Made by a program: the position numbers and the translations under genes. The notes under the pieces were generated by a model. That model was given only the letters and a program-made list of their open reading frames with translations. It was not told the DNA's origin and ran no database searches. Of a stretch of DNA of 64,000 bases, positions 40,801-55,800 are shown piece after piece. The stretch covers positions 434,001 to 498,000 of the forward strand of contig CP120722.1 in the NCBI GenBank assembly GCA_029719485.1, read 5' to 3'. How positions within the stretch are numbered: position 1 is the stretch's first letter; every line of letters begins with the position of its first letter. The stretch is from Kiritimatiellota bacterium B12222 (GTDB lineage Bacteria; Verrucomicrobiota; Kiritimatiellia; SS1-B-03-39; UBA6053).

Positions 40801-43800
40801 GCAGTCGATGTGGTAACCGTGGTAGCAAACCAATTGGATACCGTAACAATTCCTACATCGCCGATCAGAAGATTGGAACCGTTGCTACCAGTCAAAATAT
40901 CATTACCCGCACCACCGATCATGATGTTGTGCATGCTTCCGGAAATCAGAGTGTCGTTACCAGCAATGGTCAGCGTGACATTTAAGATGCTATTTGAATA
41001 GGTACCATGGTCACCGACCAAAATGTCATTGGCCGTTCCACCAGTCAACGTGTCATCGCCTTCCCCACCAAAGACGATATTGTTTCCATGAGCAGCATTC
41101 ACGATATCATCGCCACCGGCAGCATTGGTAATTGTAGAGATGCTTCCGATAGTTCCAAAATCGCCGTAGATCACATCATTACCGGTACCACCCGTAATAA
41201 AGTCGTTGCCCGCACCACCTTCGATCCAGTTGTTGCCATGACGACCTTCAATGGTGTCGTTGCCTTCATCACCATGGATTTCATCATCACCGGTACCACC
41301 GTAAATGAAGTCATCACCTTCATTACCGTGAATGATATTGTCTCCAAGGTTTCCATAAATGGTGTCTACGCCTTGGCCACCGAAGATATGATCGATACCG
41401 GTACCACCGGTGATGGTATCATCACCGAGGTTACCGTACAGGTAGTTGGTTCCAGCAGTACCATTAATGGTATCGTTGCCTTCACCACCCTGAATTTCAT
41501 CATTGCCTGTACCACCATTCAAGGTGTTCGCACCGGCTTCACCATGAATCACGTTGTTACCGGAATTTCCGTTCACCGTATCATTTCCGTCACCGGCAAA
41601 AATTTGATCTTGGTCCGCACCACCATTCAAGGTGTCGTTTCCGGGACCACCATAAATCATGTCGTTACCCGCATCACCATTTAAGGTCGCGGTCGATTTA
41701 CCTGCATAAATAAGTACGTCATCTCCACTGCCACCACTGATGGTAGCAGACGCAGTCACATTTTCACCTACGTAGACATAATCATTGCCATTACCCATAT
41801 CTCCCTGGATATGACTAATGCCCGTGAAGGTCTGTGTGTAGCCCAAGGCCGCAACCGTTACCGTACTGCCATCTTGGTAAATCGAGTAGGACTCATCTGC
41901 GATATCATCATAGAGATCACCGCGATAGGTCGCACGACTTCCCGTGTTCAGATAAAGTGTACCACCCGATTTGGTTGCCAGTACCGGAGGAGGTCCCCAA
42001 CTCCAGGAAATGGACCCGTGCATGGTGAAAGGACCAATATTAATTGAAAGGCGACCTTCAGCCATCACAGACGTAATAGTGATCCCTGCAGAAATCGATG
42101 CCAAGTTAAAGCGGATCTTGAAGAAGCCCATATTGATGGAGATACGAACACCACCCCAGATTTCTCCGGAGAATCCATCATTACTAAAACTAACCGATAC
42201 ACCCCCATACAATTGGAAGGGTCCCAATGGAATGGTGAACTCGGCCGTTCCGTTCACTTCGAAGGTCCCATCTGAGCGGAAGAATCCGTCGACGTGAACC
42301 TGAATGATGTTGAAGAAATTAATGGAAAGTTCGTCAATGCGGAATTCAAAGACATCATTGACATAACTGATGGTGAGTTCACCCACACCTTTAAACAGGA
42401 GGATGGCCACTTCAGCCCGTACTTTGATTAAGAGACTTCCCGCCGCAATATCGGTTTCCCCAATGGTCTGCACTGAATTACTGGTGTTGATCTGGAAGGT
42501 GAAGGTACCATCGATACTAATGGGACCCAGTCCCATGCTCGCATCCACGTCCAACAGAATAACCAAATCACCGTCAGATGTAATGATGGCACCACCCACT
42601 ACAGCCAAACGGCCGAAGGGACCTAAGCTTGCAGAGGCATCAAAGTAAATTGACAGTCCATCGTCATCTTTGGAAATTTCCACTTTACCTTCAATGGTAA
42701 TAAATCCAGCGACCACGACTTCACCCGCAATTAAGAGATAGAAGCTGTTCGCATCTAAGGACAGATCCTGGAAGCCGGTAACCGCCCCACTATTGGGATC
42801 AATCATCATGGTTTTCACCATCTGTGCGGTACCCGTGGTATTCAGACGCATGATCACAGTACCGGAGATGGTAAAGCCAATGCCGTCAATCAGCGGCAAG
42901 CCACCTGAACCAATTTCGAGTGATCCATAAATACCGTCATCGGTAATCGCCAGAACACCCACCGCAGCAACCGGATTTACCAATGGCATAATCAACAAGG
43001 CTTGCACATCCATACGGAAACCATCGCTATCAATCAAAATACCGAGCAGACCACGTAATTCAAATGCCCCATCAAACAAGGAAATGGATCCATCAATCAC
43101 CAAACGGAACGCAGTATTTGCATTTACCGTGATCCCTTCTTTAACGTAATCTTCATCACCGGTGTTAATTTGAATCAACGCACTGCCATTAATATCAATG
43201 GGGCCAATGCTGATGGCCGCAGTAACTTCGATGCTCATCGCGAACATGATGCCTGAAGGTTTATCGAGAATGGCAAAACCACCTTCGACTTCGAGTTGAG
43301 CAAAACTCAAATCAAGCATCATGTACATGTAGGCCTCTATCCCTTGAGGATTGATGACCATCTCGAGTTTTCCAACAAAGTTGATGACACCCCCAATGCT
43401 CAAGTTCCCTTCAAACACAATGCGAACGGTATATGCATCAACTTCTTCATTCACGAAAATGATATTGCCACCGGCATCTTTACCTAAGGTCAATACGGTC
43501 TGAGCGATACCCGTGGTATTCAACTGAAGAATGAAAGTACCTGACAGATCAAATACACCTTCTCCCAAAGCCTGACCTAAACCAGCATCCAATTCCAAGG
43601 TGAGACTTCCGACCACACCCTGCTGGGTAATTTTTACGGTTCCGGTCGCACCAATCTGGCCAATGAACATATCAGCAATTGCACCCACCGTGAGCTCCAA
43701 CTCTGTCTCACTAATCTTTAAGTAGAACAGGCCTTCCAGTCTAAGCACATCGGCAATGGATGCGTAGCCTTCCGCTTTCACCACAAAGTAGACACCATCG

Positions 43801-46800
43801 GGATCATTAGGACCAGCCAGGTTTGGCGCTCCACCCGGAATGGTGATTGTGGTTTCACCCACGACACCCTGAATGAAAGGCGGCACATCAAATACCACAT
43901 CTTCGCGGAAGGTGTTAAAGTATCCTTCGATTGACCCACTGATTTTTACTCCAGGCAGATCAATGTTCGCAGAGATCTGCAACAGACCTGCAAATCCAGG
44001 TAAGGCGACCCCACCAATAGAGGACGGACGCATGATAAATAACAGTCGGTTACGAGCTGAGAAGAAGGGACTGTTTTCAGGTCCGATAAAGACACGGCCA
44101 TCTACAAAGTATTCGAGACTGGTTGTGCTGACCTTGAGGGAGAAAGCACCTGAGGCATAGAAGAGTTTGGTGCCTTCAAATTCAAAGGACGCGTAGGCAT
44201 ACCCTGCCAATAATAAGGTTTTTTCTGTAAGCGTAAACTCTTGGGTTTCGCCCCGAATATTGATGCGGATATCTTCAACCGCATCTTCATCTTCAAGATC
44301 AGTCATATCGACTTTCTCTACGAAGAACTGCAATTTATTGGTCCGGTCTTCAATGCGCCACAAGGTGTTTTTGATGGTGGTGGTAATCACCACATCCGCA
44401 CCTAACGTATAGCCGGCATCCGCAATCATGTTCGCAATGGCCGTGGGCACGTTGCCCGCGTTCAATTCATTCTGGAAACTTTCTTGGAAAGCGGTTTGTG
44501 CCTGACCGCCAGAGCCCAACTGGAGAATGTCACCAGGTATGCCTTCAAGCGTCAGGGTTTCAACTTTTTCTGTACGGGTGGTGTTGATCTGGAAGGTACC
44601 CGCCAGTTTCAAATCAATGCCAATGTTCTTAAGAATATCGAAGTTGGTTTCGATTTTCATTACACCCCAGAACTTGGGCAATGCGAAGTCCCTTAAGTCA
44701 GCAGAGATGCCGGAAGTAGGAATTCCCAAATCAGAGAAGAATTCGCCAACCGTTACCGCATCTGGATCAGGTCCTACCGCAGGTTTTGTGACATCGAGAA
44801 TAAAGATACCCGCAACCGATCCCAGGTTGCCCAGGGCGATTACTTTAAAGGTGCCGCCAAAATCAAGTTGGAAACGGAAGCCTGTAGTACCATTGGGTAA
44901 GTTTACTTCTTTGGCTTCAAAGTTTACAAATCCACGAATATCTAAAATGGGCTCGTCGGTTAAACCAGCGGCTTCAAGTAATAATCCGCCTGAGATTTCC
45001 AGGTAGAAGGTGCTCGCAGGTTTACGTGCATAGAAGGTGGTGACCATTTCAGCACTTTCATTGCCTGCACTGTCCGCCCAGCTACCCTCAGCCATCACCA
45101 GGGAAACGCTGTGCACATCCGCAGTGGATGCCAAATCAAATTCACCCGTGTAGAAGAAACGGAAGGTGTTGGTACCGGCCACCTGCTCTACGGAGGTGAC
45201 GGAGAATCCGTTTATTACTTCTAATTCTTTTTCGATCAAATACTGGCCGGCAGCGCTTGCAGAATCGATATCTACTGTAGCTCCACCATTGCTAAGGGAC
45301 AGACTGAATGTATCCGCATCAATGACAGTTACATAATACTCACCACCGGCCGTCAAACCTCCCGGAGGATCTGAGTCAGCCAACATGGTCAAACGAATGC
45401 GGTCACCCGTCGCATAGCCGTGACCGGTAAGAGAAAGTGTATTGGTATTAATATCAATGCCGGATCCGCTGATTGATTTCAGATCCACTTTACGCACTTG
45501 AATCTGTAAGTCTGAAGCATCAACCGTACTGGCATCTACAGTGACGCCCTCTACATTGATCCCTTCAAGTTCTATTTCAAAGTAACGTTCACTTTCATCA
45601 GCATACAGATCGTTATCCGCATCATTTAAATCATTTTCATAGAAGCTACCACCCTGACTCACATTGGTCGTGGATGATGTTGGACTCTGAAGGAAGAAAC
45701 TCGACGTGGTCAGACGGTTTAACTCACCCGTCGCATCTTGGAAGCTACCCGCATCAAAGCTGACCAAAACTTCACCTTCAACAAGTTCACCCGTGAAAGT
45801 GTAACGGTAGGTGTTGGTTCCCAACATTTCCGCCGTCTGTGTCGGGGTACCATCGATACTTAAGGTAGTGCCATCCGCCAAGGTAATGGTAAACTCAACT
45901 GCTGAATCCAAAATGGATGCGACATCCATGTCGGTTCCCGTAGATGGATTAAAGGTCACATCAATGGTTCCCGCATTTTCAAATTCGGTTACACCCACCA
46001 CACTGCCTGCAGTGACACTGCTCAAGACAGGCGTACTTCCATCCACCAAGAACATCATGTTTTGAGCTGTATTGGAGAATCCAGTACTGTCACTAAATTG
46101 GTTGGCAGCAATAGATACATTCACCGTACCCGGACCAAACTCACCATCAAAGAAGTAGCGGAAGGTATCTGAATCTAACTGAGTAACCGTGCTATTGAGA
46201 ACCGCAGTACCCAAACCATTTCCTGAAAGCGATAAGGTTGGCGGTGCAACAAATCCTATTGTTGCGCCACTGGTAGTAGAAGGACGATAATCCACATCAA
46301 AATATTTACGTTCATTGAGATCACGGACCCCAATGTTTCCATTGTTTGTCGGACCGGCCAACACGGCAGTCGCACCTTCCATGATCGCAGTGATTTCACT
46401 GGCAGGAGCTTCCACAACCGTATCATCATTCAAATCCGTTTGTTCCCAAGACCCTTCAGTAAAACTAACCGTCAATGTACCCGGATCCCATTCAAAACCT
46501 GGATCCGTAATTTCATAACGGAATCGATTAACGCCTTTATTTTTCAATAGGGAAATTAATTCCGTTTCGGTAGCCGCCGTCACCACAGAATCATTAATCG
46601 TTCCATCACTGGTGACAAACATTTCGATCGCTTCTGGTGCGCCACTGATGGTGAGGGTCGAAATGGTTCCATCAACACTCATCACTTGCGCCGTAAATTC
46701 TTGTGCTTCATCTAAGATGCTGGCGTAGTCTATCGCGCCACCAATGCCGGGAGCATACAACACATCAATGTATTTTTTACCATTGTGGATATTGCTATTT

Positions 46801-49800
46801 AATACACCCACATTGGTAGAGTCACTGCTATCTGGAAGAATCAAACTAACTGAAGGATCCGCAGACAAATTCGATGCATTTGCATCATAGACCGGAATGG
46901 TGACCACATTTCCACTTTCATCTCTGAAGCCCATTTCCAATTTACCATGGATGGTCAACAGTCGGAATTGGTCTGGTAAATCCGCCAGGAACAGAACCGT
47001 AACCTCACCATCCGCAATATTCGAAATATCCGCATACATCTTCGCACTTGCACTCAAGGCACCGCCCACAAAGTTCAAGGTACCCCGAATCAGGAATTTC
47101 CCATCTGTACTAATGATGATGTCAATCTGACCGTTGAAGGTGAACTGAGAGGTATACATGGAGTATACTTTTGCAGAACCCTTAATCAACATCGGCTGTG
47201 TAAAGGCGGCCAGGAATCCACCCAGGTTAGGATTGGCTTGTACAGCAACGTATTGATTGAAGACCTGTGTACGTAGGGAGCTCAACCAATCACTTACATC
47301 ACCAGAGGTCGTCACGTTGAATGCAGGATCTCGTAATTCAAACGGATCTTTAATACTGGGCAAGGTCTTGAAGAATTCAACTTCACCCACAAAATCATTG
47401 ATGGTCAATCCCGTATTGGGTTCCAGCAAGATTCCACCAGGAATACTCACACCAATTCGCACAGCCAACGGTCCCAATTCACTCAACGCAAACCGAATAT
47501 TGAACCCAGCCATGCCGGCCAATGCAAACTCACCTTCAACTCCGAAGTATAATACACGATCATCTACTTCAGATTCAGGAATATTGCTCAGAGGATCAAT
47601 TAATGAAATGGCACCAGTTACATCATCAATTGCAATCTTCAGCATTCCGCCAACCAAAGCCCCTTTTACTTTTCCACCAAAAAGATCCCCTTCAACGCTT
47701 ACACCCAAAGCGCCAAGTCCTACAATCGGGAATTTGCCTTCAAAGAGCAGGCCGGGATCAATAATGATGTCTTCAATGGCCCCGGAGACAACCAACCCAG
47801 GTACACCTTTAATACTGGTAACAGATGCACTGAGAATAATTTTGAAATCACCGGGATCATTTTCAAAGTCATCAAAGATCAGACCAATGCTGGTAATCCG
47901 GATAGGGATAAAATCGGGCCATTTGAATCCACTGCCATCACCGTCGAAATTCAACAGTACTGCAAAAGCTAGATTTGGATTGAGTGGATTGCCAGTACGT
48001 AACCGGCCATCACCCGTCACCCAGAAGTTGCGGGCTTCTCCACCAATACTCAAACCGCCAACGGTTACGGATGCACCAATTTTACCGAACACCACCATGG
48101 CTTCGTCATCATCAGCGCCCGTATCCAACATGAAGTTTTCAGCATTGATTTCAAGGAATCCACCGAAAGTGGCTTTTAATGAATCGACACTGAAGATGAA
48201 TCCATCCACCCGTCCAGCCGTAAAGGTGAGACCCAAACGCATGGCTTCTGTTTTAACCGATCCATCGGTGTTGAGTTGACCAGGTCGTACACTAATTACA
48301 GCCGTTACAGGACCGAGGGTCATGCGTGCGCCACCCGTGGCGATAAAGATGGTTCCGTTAAACTGAATGGGGTTTTCTGCATCAAAAGTGACCGCAAAGT
48401 CGGTTACCCCAATGCGAATATCATCAAAGGTGACAGGTCCAATTTTGATCTCTGGATCAGTACCCACATTGGTTCCCGTAGTCGGGGTGGGTTGACCAGG
48501 AGTTGTGGTCGGAGGTACGGTTACCGCACCATAAATAATTTGTGCCTGACCCAGTGCAAATCCATTGCCCCGAACAATCAAACCAGGAATCACAGTACCA
48601 TCTTTCAGCAAGGGTGAAATTTCGCCCTGTAAGCTGAATTTCGGGAAAGTAATGAGTACGCGGTCCACACGCAACAGCTCTTGATCATCTGCACCGTTCG
48701 GATCGTAGGAAATCAGGAGATTATCTGCTGTGAGAATAAATACATCCGGAATAACAATTTCCAGTTTAGCCGCGTAAACGGAGAACTTACCAGAGAAGCC
48801 AGGAGTAAATCCATCAGACAACGCAATGGATACATCAAAGCGGATTTCGAGATTGGTGATATCTACCGTAATCCCACTATTGGTTTGTTGGGTGCTGGGC
48901 GTACCCGCACCGGCAGCACTTGGAGAAGCAGATCCACCTAAACTCAGACCAGCGTTGGCTGCGCCAATGGCTACCGTAATGACGATATCACCATCCACAA
49001 ATCCAAGACCTGCAATTTTTACAAATGGCATGTTGATCGACAAGGGACCCAAAGCAATCGGGGTTGTGGAGGACACTTCACCGGATTCAACTTGGTTTAC
49101 TTTGATGACATCCCGGCTGGCCAAGTTACCCACCCCACCGGCAGTAAATTTGTTTGCGGCCCATGTAAGGGTCAATTCCCCGTCACCAAACAATCCAATC
49201 TCATTGCTTTCGTTTTTGTCCAAAATCAAATAACGGTAAACACCCTTGCCCATGCTAATGGGTGCCACATTACTAATCAAAGCGTCACGCAACGCGGTAC
49301 CCGTTAAGGTAAATTCACCGCCGTTGATCGATGCGAGATCCAGATCCGCATCTCCGTTGGATTTGAATTTCACATCAATGTATCGCGTACTATTGAGTTG
49401 ATTTGGACTCAAAACCGTTCCCGGTTTGATAGAAACCAATTTGTAGGTCGGAGGTGCAGAAGTTACGGTTCCATTTCCATCTACCGTCACCCCTGGAATT
49501 GTTGAACCTGCAGCGTTAAATACGGTGATCCGTTCAATTTTCGCCAACCCTTTATTTGGAGTCGTCGCAGTGTCCTGCCAGGAATTGGCAATAAATTCGA
49601 ATTCGTAGTTTCCTTCAATCGCAAAGGTACCAGTGAAGGCATATCTCCACACATTTCCATATAAGTTTACAGGAGCCAAGAATCCAAGGGTACCCATTAC
49701 ATTGGCACCATTACGGGTTACGATAAATTCATCCGCAGCGTCACTAATACTTGAAGCGTTTATGCCGGTATTATTGACATCATTAAACAGCACATCAAAA

Positions 49801-52800
49801 TACTTGATGCGGTTTAATTCCGCCATGTCAACTACAGTACCATTACTTGGATTCATTAGGGTTGCAGTCAATGGACGTTGAATCTGATTCGGTAACAAGG
49901 CTCCTAAGTCTAAGACCACATCATACACAGAGACTTCATTGATCCGGAAGTCCAATAACTGGAAGCCATCAACTGGCGTAATGGTAAAGAAAGCAGATCC
50001 TTCGATACCAAATGCTTTCGCAGTGCCATCATAAATATTCAGACTGGCCGTATCAATTCGCAGATCCATTGACCCACCGCCCATGGGGGTAATACTGACC
50101 GTACCGCTAATATCAAATACCCCATCTACACCAATGGTCATGCTGCCCGTAAATGTGGGGAAACTACTGCCATCAATAAAATCAAGCGTCGTGGTGGTGC
50201 CTGTACCTGTAGGAATAATTTCTGTTAGTGCCGCTCCCGTACGGTTGAGTTTCACACCAAAGACAACATTTAAATTATCAATGATGTTGAGCCCATCCAG
50301 CCCCACAAATGTAGGACTGCCTTCACCTGCAAATGCATATTTATTTTGTGCATTGGTGTAGAGAATCATACCGAATTCTATGTCGGTGATTGCAAAACCA
50401 AGCGCATTTGTGTTGAGGGTTCCATTGTCAAATTTGTAGGGACCATCACCCACAAAGACATAAACCCCCGTGCCCCCAATTTTGAAAGTATTTCCGCTGC
50501 GGGTAAATGCCAAGCTACCACCAATTTCTGCAATATCCGCAATAGACATCACCGCATTATCCGCAATGAATTGGAAGTAAGGCGTAGCGGCAACCGCCGT
50601 TTCTGTTCCGCTGAAGTTAATGTTGATGGTTTCACCATTCAAGGTGAAGGTATCGACTACACCCACAGTCGCTTCATTATAACGAAGCGTCATGGTGGAA
50701 CTCATGCTGAATCCTTCCACACCAATAAAGCTAACGGTTCCGGTTATGTAACCCGTTTTGACTCCAGCTTTGCTGATGAAGACCGCGGTACCATTGGTAA
50801 GCAGTAATCCCGTGCGGCTTCCAGAGAGGTTGTCTCCCACAAAAATTTCTACATTGTTGCCCACGATGATCTGGAAGCCACCACCCGTGGTGCCTGTAGT
50901 TACCGAGAAGTCACCCGTGATATCCACACCAGGGAAACTGATTTCTAAATTAGAAATCACTACCCGTTTATAACTACCGGCTTCAAGATTCACCACTCCA
51001 AATACGCCTTCAACATTGATGGCCGTATTGGTGTTGTTCATTTCCAAACTTAAATCAGCACCCGCATCAAAGAGTCCAAAATCAACATCTGCTTTAAAGC
51101 TGATGGTACCCGCCATACCGGTGGGTTTCATGATGAACAGACCCTGGGCATTCTGAATGTTTATCGGACCATCTGTACCCTCACCTACAAAGCCAGGGAT
51201 AGAGAGATTATTAAAACTCACTACCATGATGTTGCCAGTGGGTGTACCGATACGTTCGAATTTCACCCCAGCAGAAATCGTAAAGTCAAATACGGTCAGT
51301 GCGATATTATCTGCAGACAAGCCAATGTAGGGTCCTTTGGGGGCTACCAAATTGAAGCTGGTATCTCCAATCATGAAGCTTTCATTTACCGCAGTGGTCA
51401 TGTTGTTAAAGGTCACATTAAAGTTGCTGGCCGTCATGCTTACACCAGCTACATTTCCTAATGCAACATCACCCGTAAGACTTGCTGCAATTCCCGTTGG
51501 AGTGAGCAACAGTCCACCTTCTCCATCGGAGAAACTTAAAATATCTGTGCCGTCTACACCCACATCCAGGAACATGTTCGCGCCACCAATCTTGATAATC
51601 TGCGCACCCGTTGCAGTGACTGTACGTTCAAAAGTGAAGTTGCCACCCACATCCAGGAAACCATCTATGGTGATTTGCGCAGCAATTAAATTCACCCGCA
51701 ATGCCGCACCAGTCATATCAAAAGTAATACCAGTTCCGGATGGCGCTAAGATGGTGAGCGGAGCCACTCCGAAATTAATCGTTGTACCGTCACCAGCATA
51801 TGCCTGATTAATTTCAATTCCAACCGTGGTGGCCGACATGCTGATGCCAGGGATACTGTCAAAAGTGAGTCCAGAAACCGAAGCCTGTAAAGCCGTCCAT
51901 TTGCGGGTGGGATTGTTTTGATCCGTGGCCATGATCAGACCGAAATTCACACCGCTTAAGGCCAACCCTACTTCATCTGCTGTGCCGTAATTCACCCCTG
52001 CGAATGCATTCACATTCACGGCTGCAATTTTGAGCATGTCCACTGATGCAGTGGTGCCGTTAGAGAGATTTACCGTTTCTGTTGATTTCTCAAAAACAAA
52101 CTCTCCATTGATCACGACGAAGTTGAAAACATTGATATCAACTTCTGCGGCTGCGCGAATCTGTTCCCCTTTCTCGCCATCCGCATCCAGTATCATGTTG
52201 GTGCCAGGTCCGGTAACCACTGTTAAGTGGACATCACTATAATCGGCAACCCGTCCATCAACGGATGCTTGATTAATGACCACTTGCATGTTGCTTGCGC
52301 TCAGCGTTAATCCATCAATTCCTTCGAAGGATGCCGTGCCACCATCGGTTTCAAAAGTCATCCATTTGCGGGTAGGTGTCAATTGATCACTGGCCATGGC
52401 CAAGGCGAAATTCAATCCAGTGACTTGGAAACCAATCGCACCATCCGTACCCCCATTCACTCCTACAAAGGCATTGGCATTATTTGCACCAATAGTGATC
52501 ATATCGGTAACCACCGATGAGCCATCATCCAATGTAATGGTTTCAGTGGCTTTACGGAATCCAATACCACTTTCAACTTGGACAAAACCGGCTAAATCAA
52601 TTTTGGCATTTCCACTGAACTGAAGCAGTTCGTTATCATCACCATTCATAGACAAGGTCAGTTCAGATGAAGGACCTGTACCCACGACAACCGCTTGGGC
52701 AACAAAATCAAGAACGGTACCATCAATGGCCGCCATGTTCATTTCTAAATTAAAGTCTGTCACTTCCAGTGTAACATCTGGAATCCCGACCAACGCCGCA

Positions 52801-55800
52801 GAACCTACAGTCGCTTCGGCAGCCGTCCAACTCCGGGCCGCACCACCGATTTCGCTGAAGATTCCGACACCGAATTCAACCCCACCCAACTCAACCCCAA
52901 TCTCATCAGCGGTTCCACGGTTGATTCCGGCAAAAGCATTTACATTTGATGCACCCACCGTCAGTGCATTCACATTAACGACTTGGCCGGTGGAGGTGGT
53001 AACCGTGCTGTCTGCTGAACGGAAAGCAAAGTCACCTTCGATGAGTACAAAGTCAGCCAAGGTCAGACTTGCACCACCAACCCCTACTTCTAACAATGTG
53101 GTAGACGCCGCTAATGAATCATAGGTGTAGGTCACATTGCCAACAGCCAAGGTGACACCTGTAAATGCCACGCCCGTTTCATTTAAACGTAAGACCACAT
53201 CGCTTGCACTCAAACTGATGTTCGCGGGCAGATTCACAAACAAGCCACCACGCGCTTCCAAGGCTTTGCGACCCAAGTTATCAATACGCAGTCCAAGTGA
53301 GGCGGAGGTCACACCGGCAGCAAACGCACCAGCACTGATACCCGCATTTACGGTGTTCGCAATGACATCCACGATCCCCGTCGTTTTGTCTACGCTGAAT
53401 GCAAAGTTACCTTTTAAATAAATGATGTCCAAAAGACTTACGTCTAACTCCGTAATCGCGACGCCCAAATAACTGGTCGAAGCAGGGATCGCTTCAAAGG
53501 TGTAACTTACAGGACCCACCGTAACGGTCTGACCTAACAGATTGAGGCCCGTTTCATTGATACCCAGCAATACTTTATCTGCAGAAGCTGAACCAAATCC
53601 ACCCCCGTTGATATAAACCCCACCACTCGCTTCCAGAGCAAGTCCCAGGTTATTGGCAATCAGTCCCAATTGACCATTTTCAACTCCTACACCAAAACTA
53701 TCGTTTCCAATGTTCGCATGTACGTTTTCTGCAACCGCTACCAAATCAGTGCCCACTTTCTTAAATCCAAAGTCACCCCCAATCGTAGCAACGTTAGAAA
53801 TACTGGCATCAAATCCAACAATGGCGAAGGCGATTGTACCAGACTCAATTCGTTGAGTGAATTTATAGTCAAGAGAACCTACAGAAATTTCAGTATCCTT
53901 TAAAACCAGAGAAGTGGCATATTGTACAAACACTTCTGTAGCAGTGAACCCACCCAGAGGTCCCAATGCGATTTCTAAACCACCCTCTTTTAATTCGAAA
54001 GCAAATTTTCCATTACCTGCAATCAACCCAAAGCTTGCATTGGTCAATCGCACGTAAACCGATCCGGCTTCTAATGAAGCTGTGACTCCGTTACCTACCG
54101 CGATGATGTCCAGTCCTGATTTCTTAAAGCCAATATCACCGCTTAGATTGACGAACCCGGCCACACTGGCAGAGAAGCCTTTTACTGCGAAGGCAATCGT
54201 ATTGGGGTTGATGACTTGAGCGAAGGTGTAATCTAAACCTCCAACACTAATCAAGGTTTCGGCTGCTACCGTAGTGAGCCCATTGGTATACTGAACAAAT
54301 ACGGCATCCGCAGAAATGTCAGCCAGCGGTCCCAATTTAATATCAAGATTTCCGTTAGACAATTCGAATGCAAATTTACCATTGCCGGTCATTAATCCAA
54401 AATCTGCCTCATTGATACTGGCATAAATTGTTGGGCTAACCACCAAAGATGCGGTTACACCTTTCCCCACGGCCACAATCTCCGTATCCACTTTCTTAAA
54501 GCCAATGTCTCCACCCAGTGTTACGAAGTCGGCGATATTTGCACTGAAACCGCTTACCGCAAACGCAATCGTATTTGCTTCTATCGCCTTCGTAAATTCA
54601 TACGATAATAGACCAACATTTATCGTAGTTTCCGCCACGATGGTCGTACTTGAATTTGTAAACTGTACAAAAACTTGACCGCCATTCACCAGCAGAGGAC
54701 CTAAATCTACTCTCAAAGTTCCGCCAGATAATTCAAAAGCAAAAGTGGATGCGCCGGAGATTAATCCAAAGTCTGCTTCAAACAATTCAACATATACTGG
54801 GCCGGCTTCCAAAGTTGCGGTAACTTTTTCACCAACAGCCACGATATCCGTACCACTTTTCTTAAAGCCAATATTTCCACTGAGTGAAACAAATCCGGCT
54901 ATATCTGCACTAAAACCAATTACCGTAAATGCGATTGTATTGATGGCAATGTCACCGGTAAATTCATAGCTAACCGGGCCAATCGTAATATCGTCACTTC
55001 CGTCACCACTAACAGTTGTGAATCCATTCGTATACTGGATGATCACTTCATCGGAATCAATTCCACCTAAAGCTCCCAATGCGATTTCTAGATCGCCTTG
55101 ACTTAATTCAAAAGCAAATTTTCCACCACCCGCAATGAGACCGAATCCAGCACCTGACAATCTGGCATATGCTGGACCAGCTTCCAATGCGGCAGTGATG
55201 TTACTTCCTGCGGCCACGATATCCTGACCGACCATCTTAAATCCAAGATTTCCACTTATAGAAACAAACCCGGCAATATCTGCACTGAATCCCACAACTG
55301 CAAATGCAATCGTGTTGGGCAGAATCTCTTTTTCGAAAGTATAACTAACGGGGCCTGCGTTCACTACCGTTTCTGCAGCCACAGTCATGCCGCTGGTATA
55401 TTGGACAAATACCTCATCGGCGCCAAAACCTTCTAAAGGATCCAGCCCCATTTCTAGTTGACCACCACTTAATTCAAAAGCGAGCAGACTATTTTCAGAT
55501 ATGAAGCCGAAGTTTGCGTTAACCAGTCTTACATATGCGGCACCTGCCTCTAGAGAAGCACTCACCCCTTCACCAGCCGCAACAATCTTTTGTGTCCCTT
55601 CTTTCTTGAATCCGATATTTCCTTCGATCGTCACAAAATCAGCAACCTCCAAGTGAAACCCTTCAACAGCAAACACAATTGTTGAAGCAAGAATGTCCTC
55701 AGCAAAGGTGTAGGAGAGTCCTGCAGTTATGCTTAGTTGCGTATTTGCGGCAACCATGGTGGTTGCATCAGTATACTGGACAAACACATTTGTGGAACTT

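Noticed and set aside
35160-41810. Regular short DNA repeats that could suggest a CRISPR array or satellite
   Set aside because: The repeats are in frame, translate to RTX nonapeptides and vary at third codon positions; there are no constant repeats with unique spacers.
47257-48279. 340-codon open frame on the plus strand
   Set aside because: It lies antisense inside the giant gene, has a composition rich in Pro, Ser and Lys that mirrors the codons of the opposite strand, and shows no domain or start signal.
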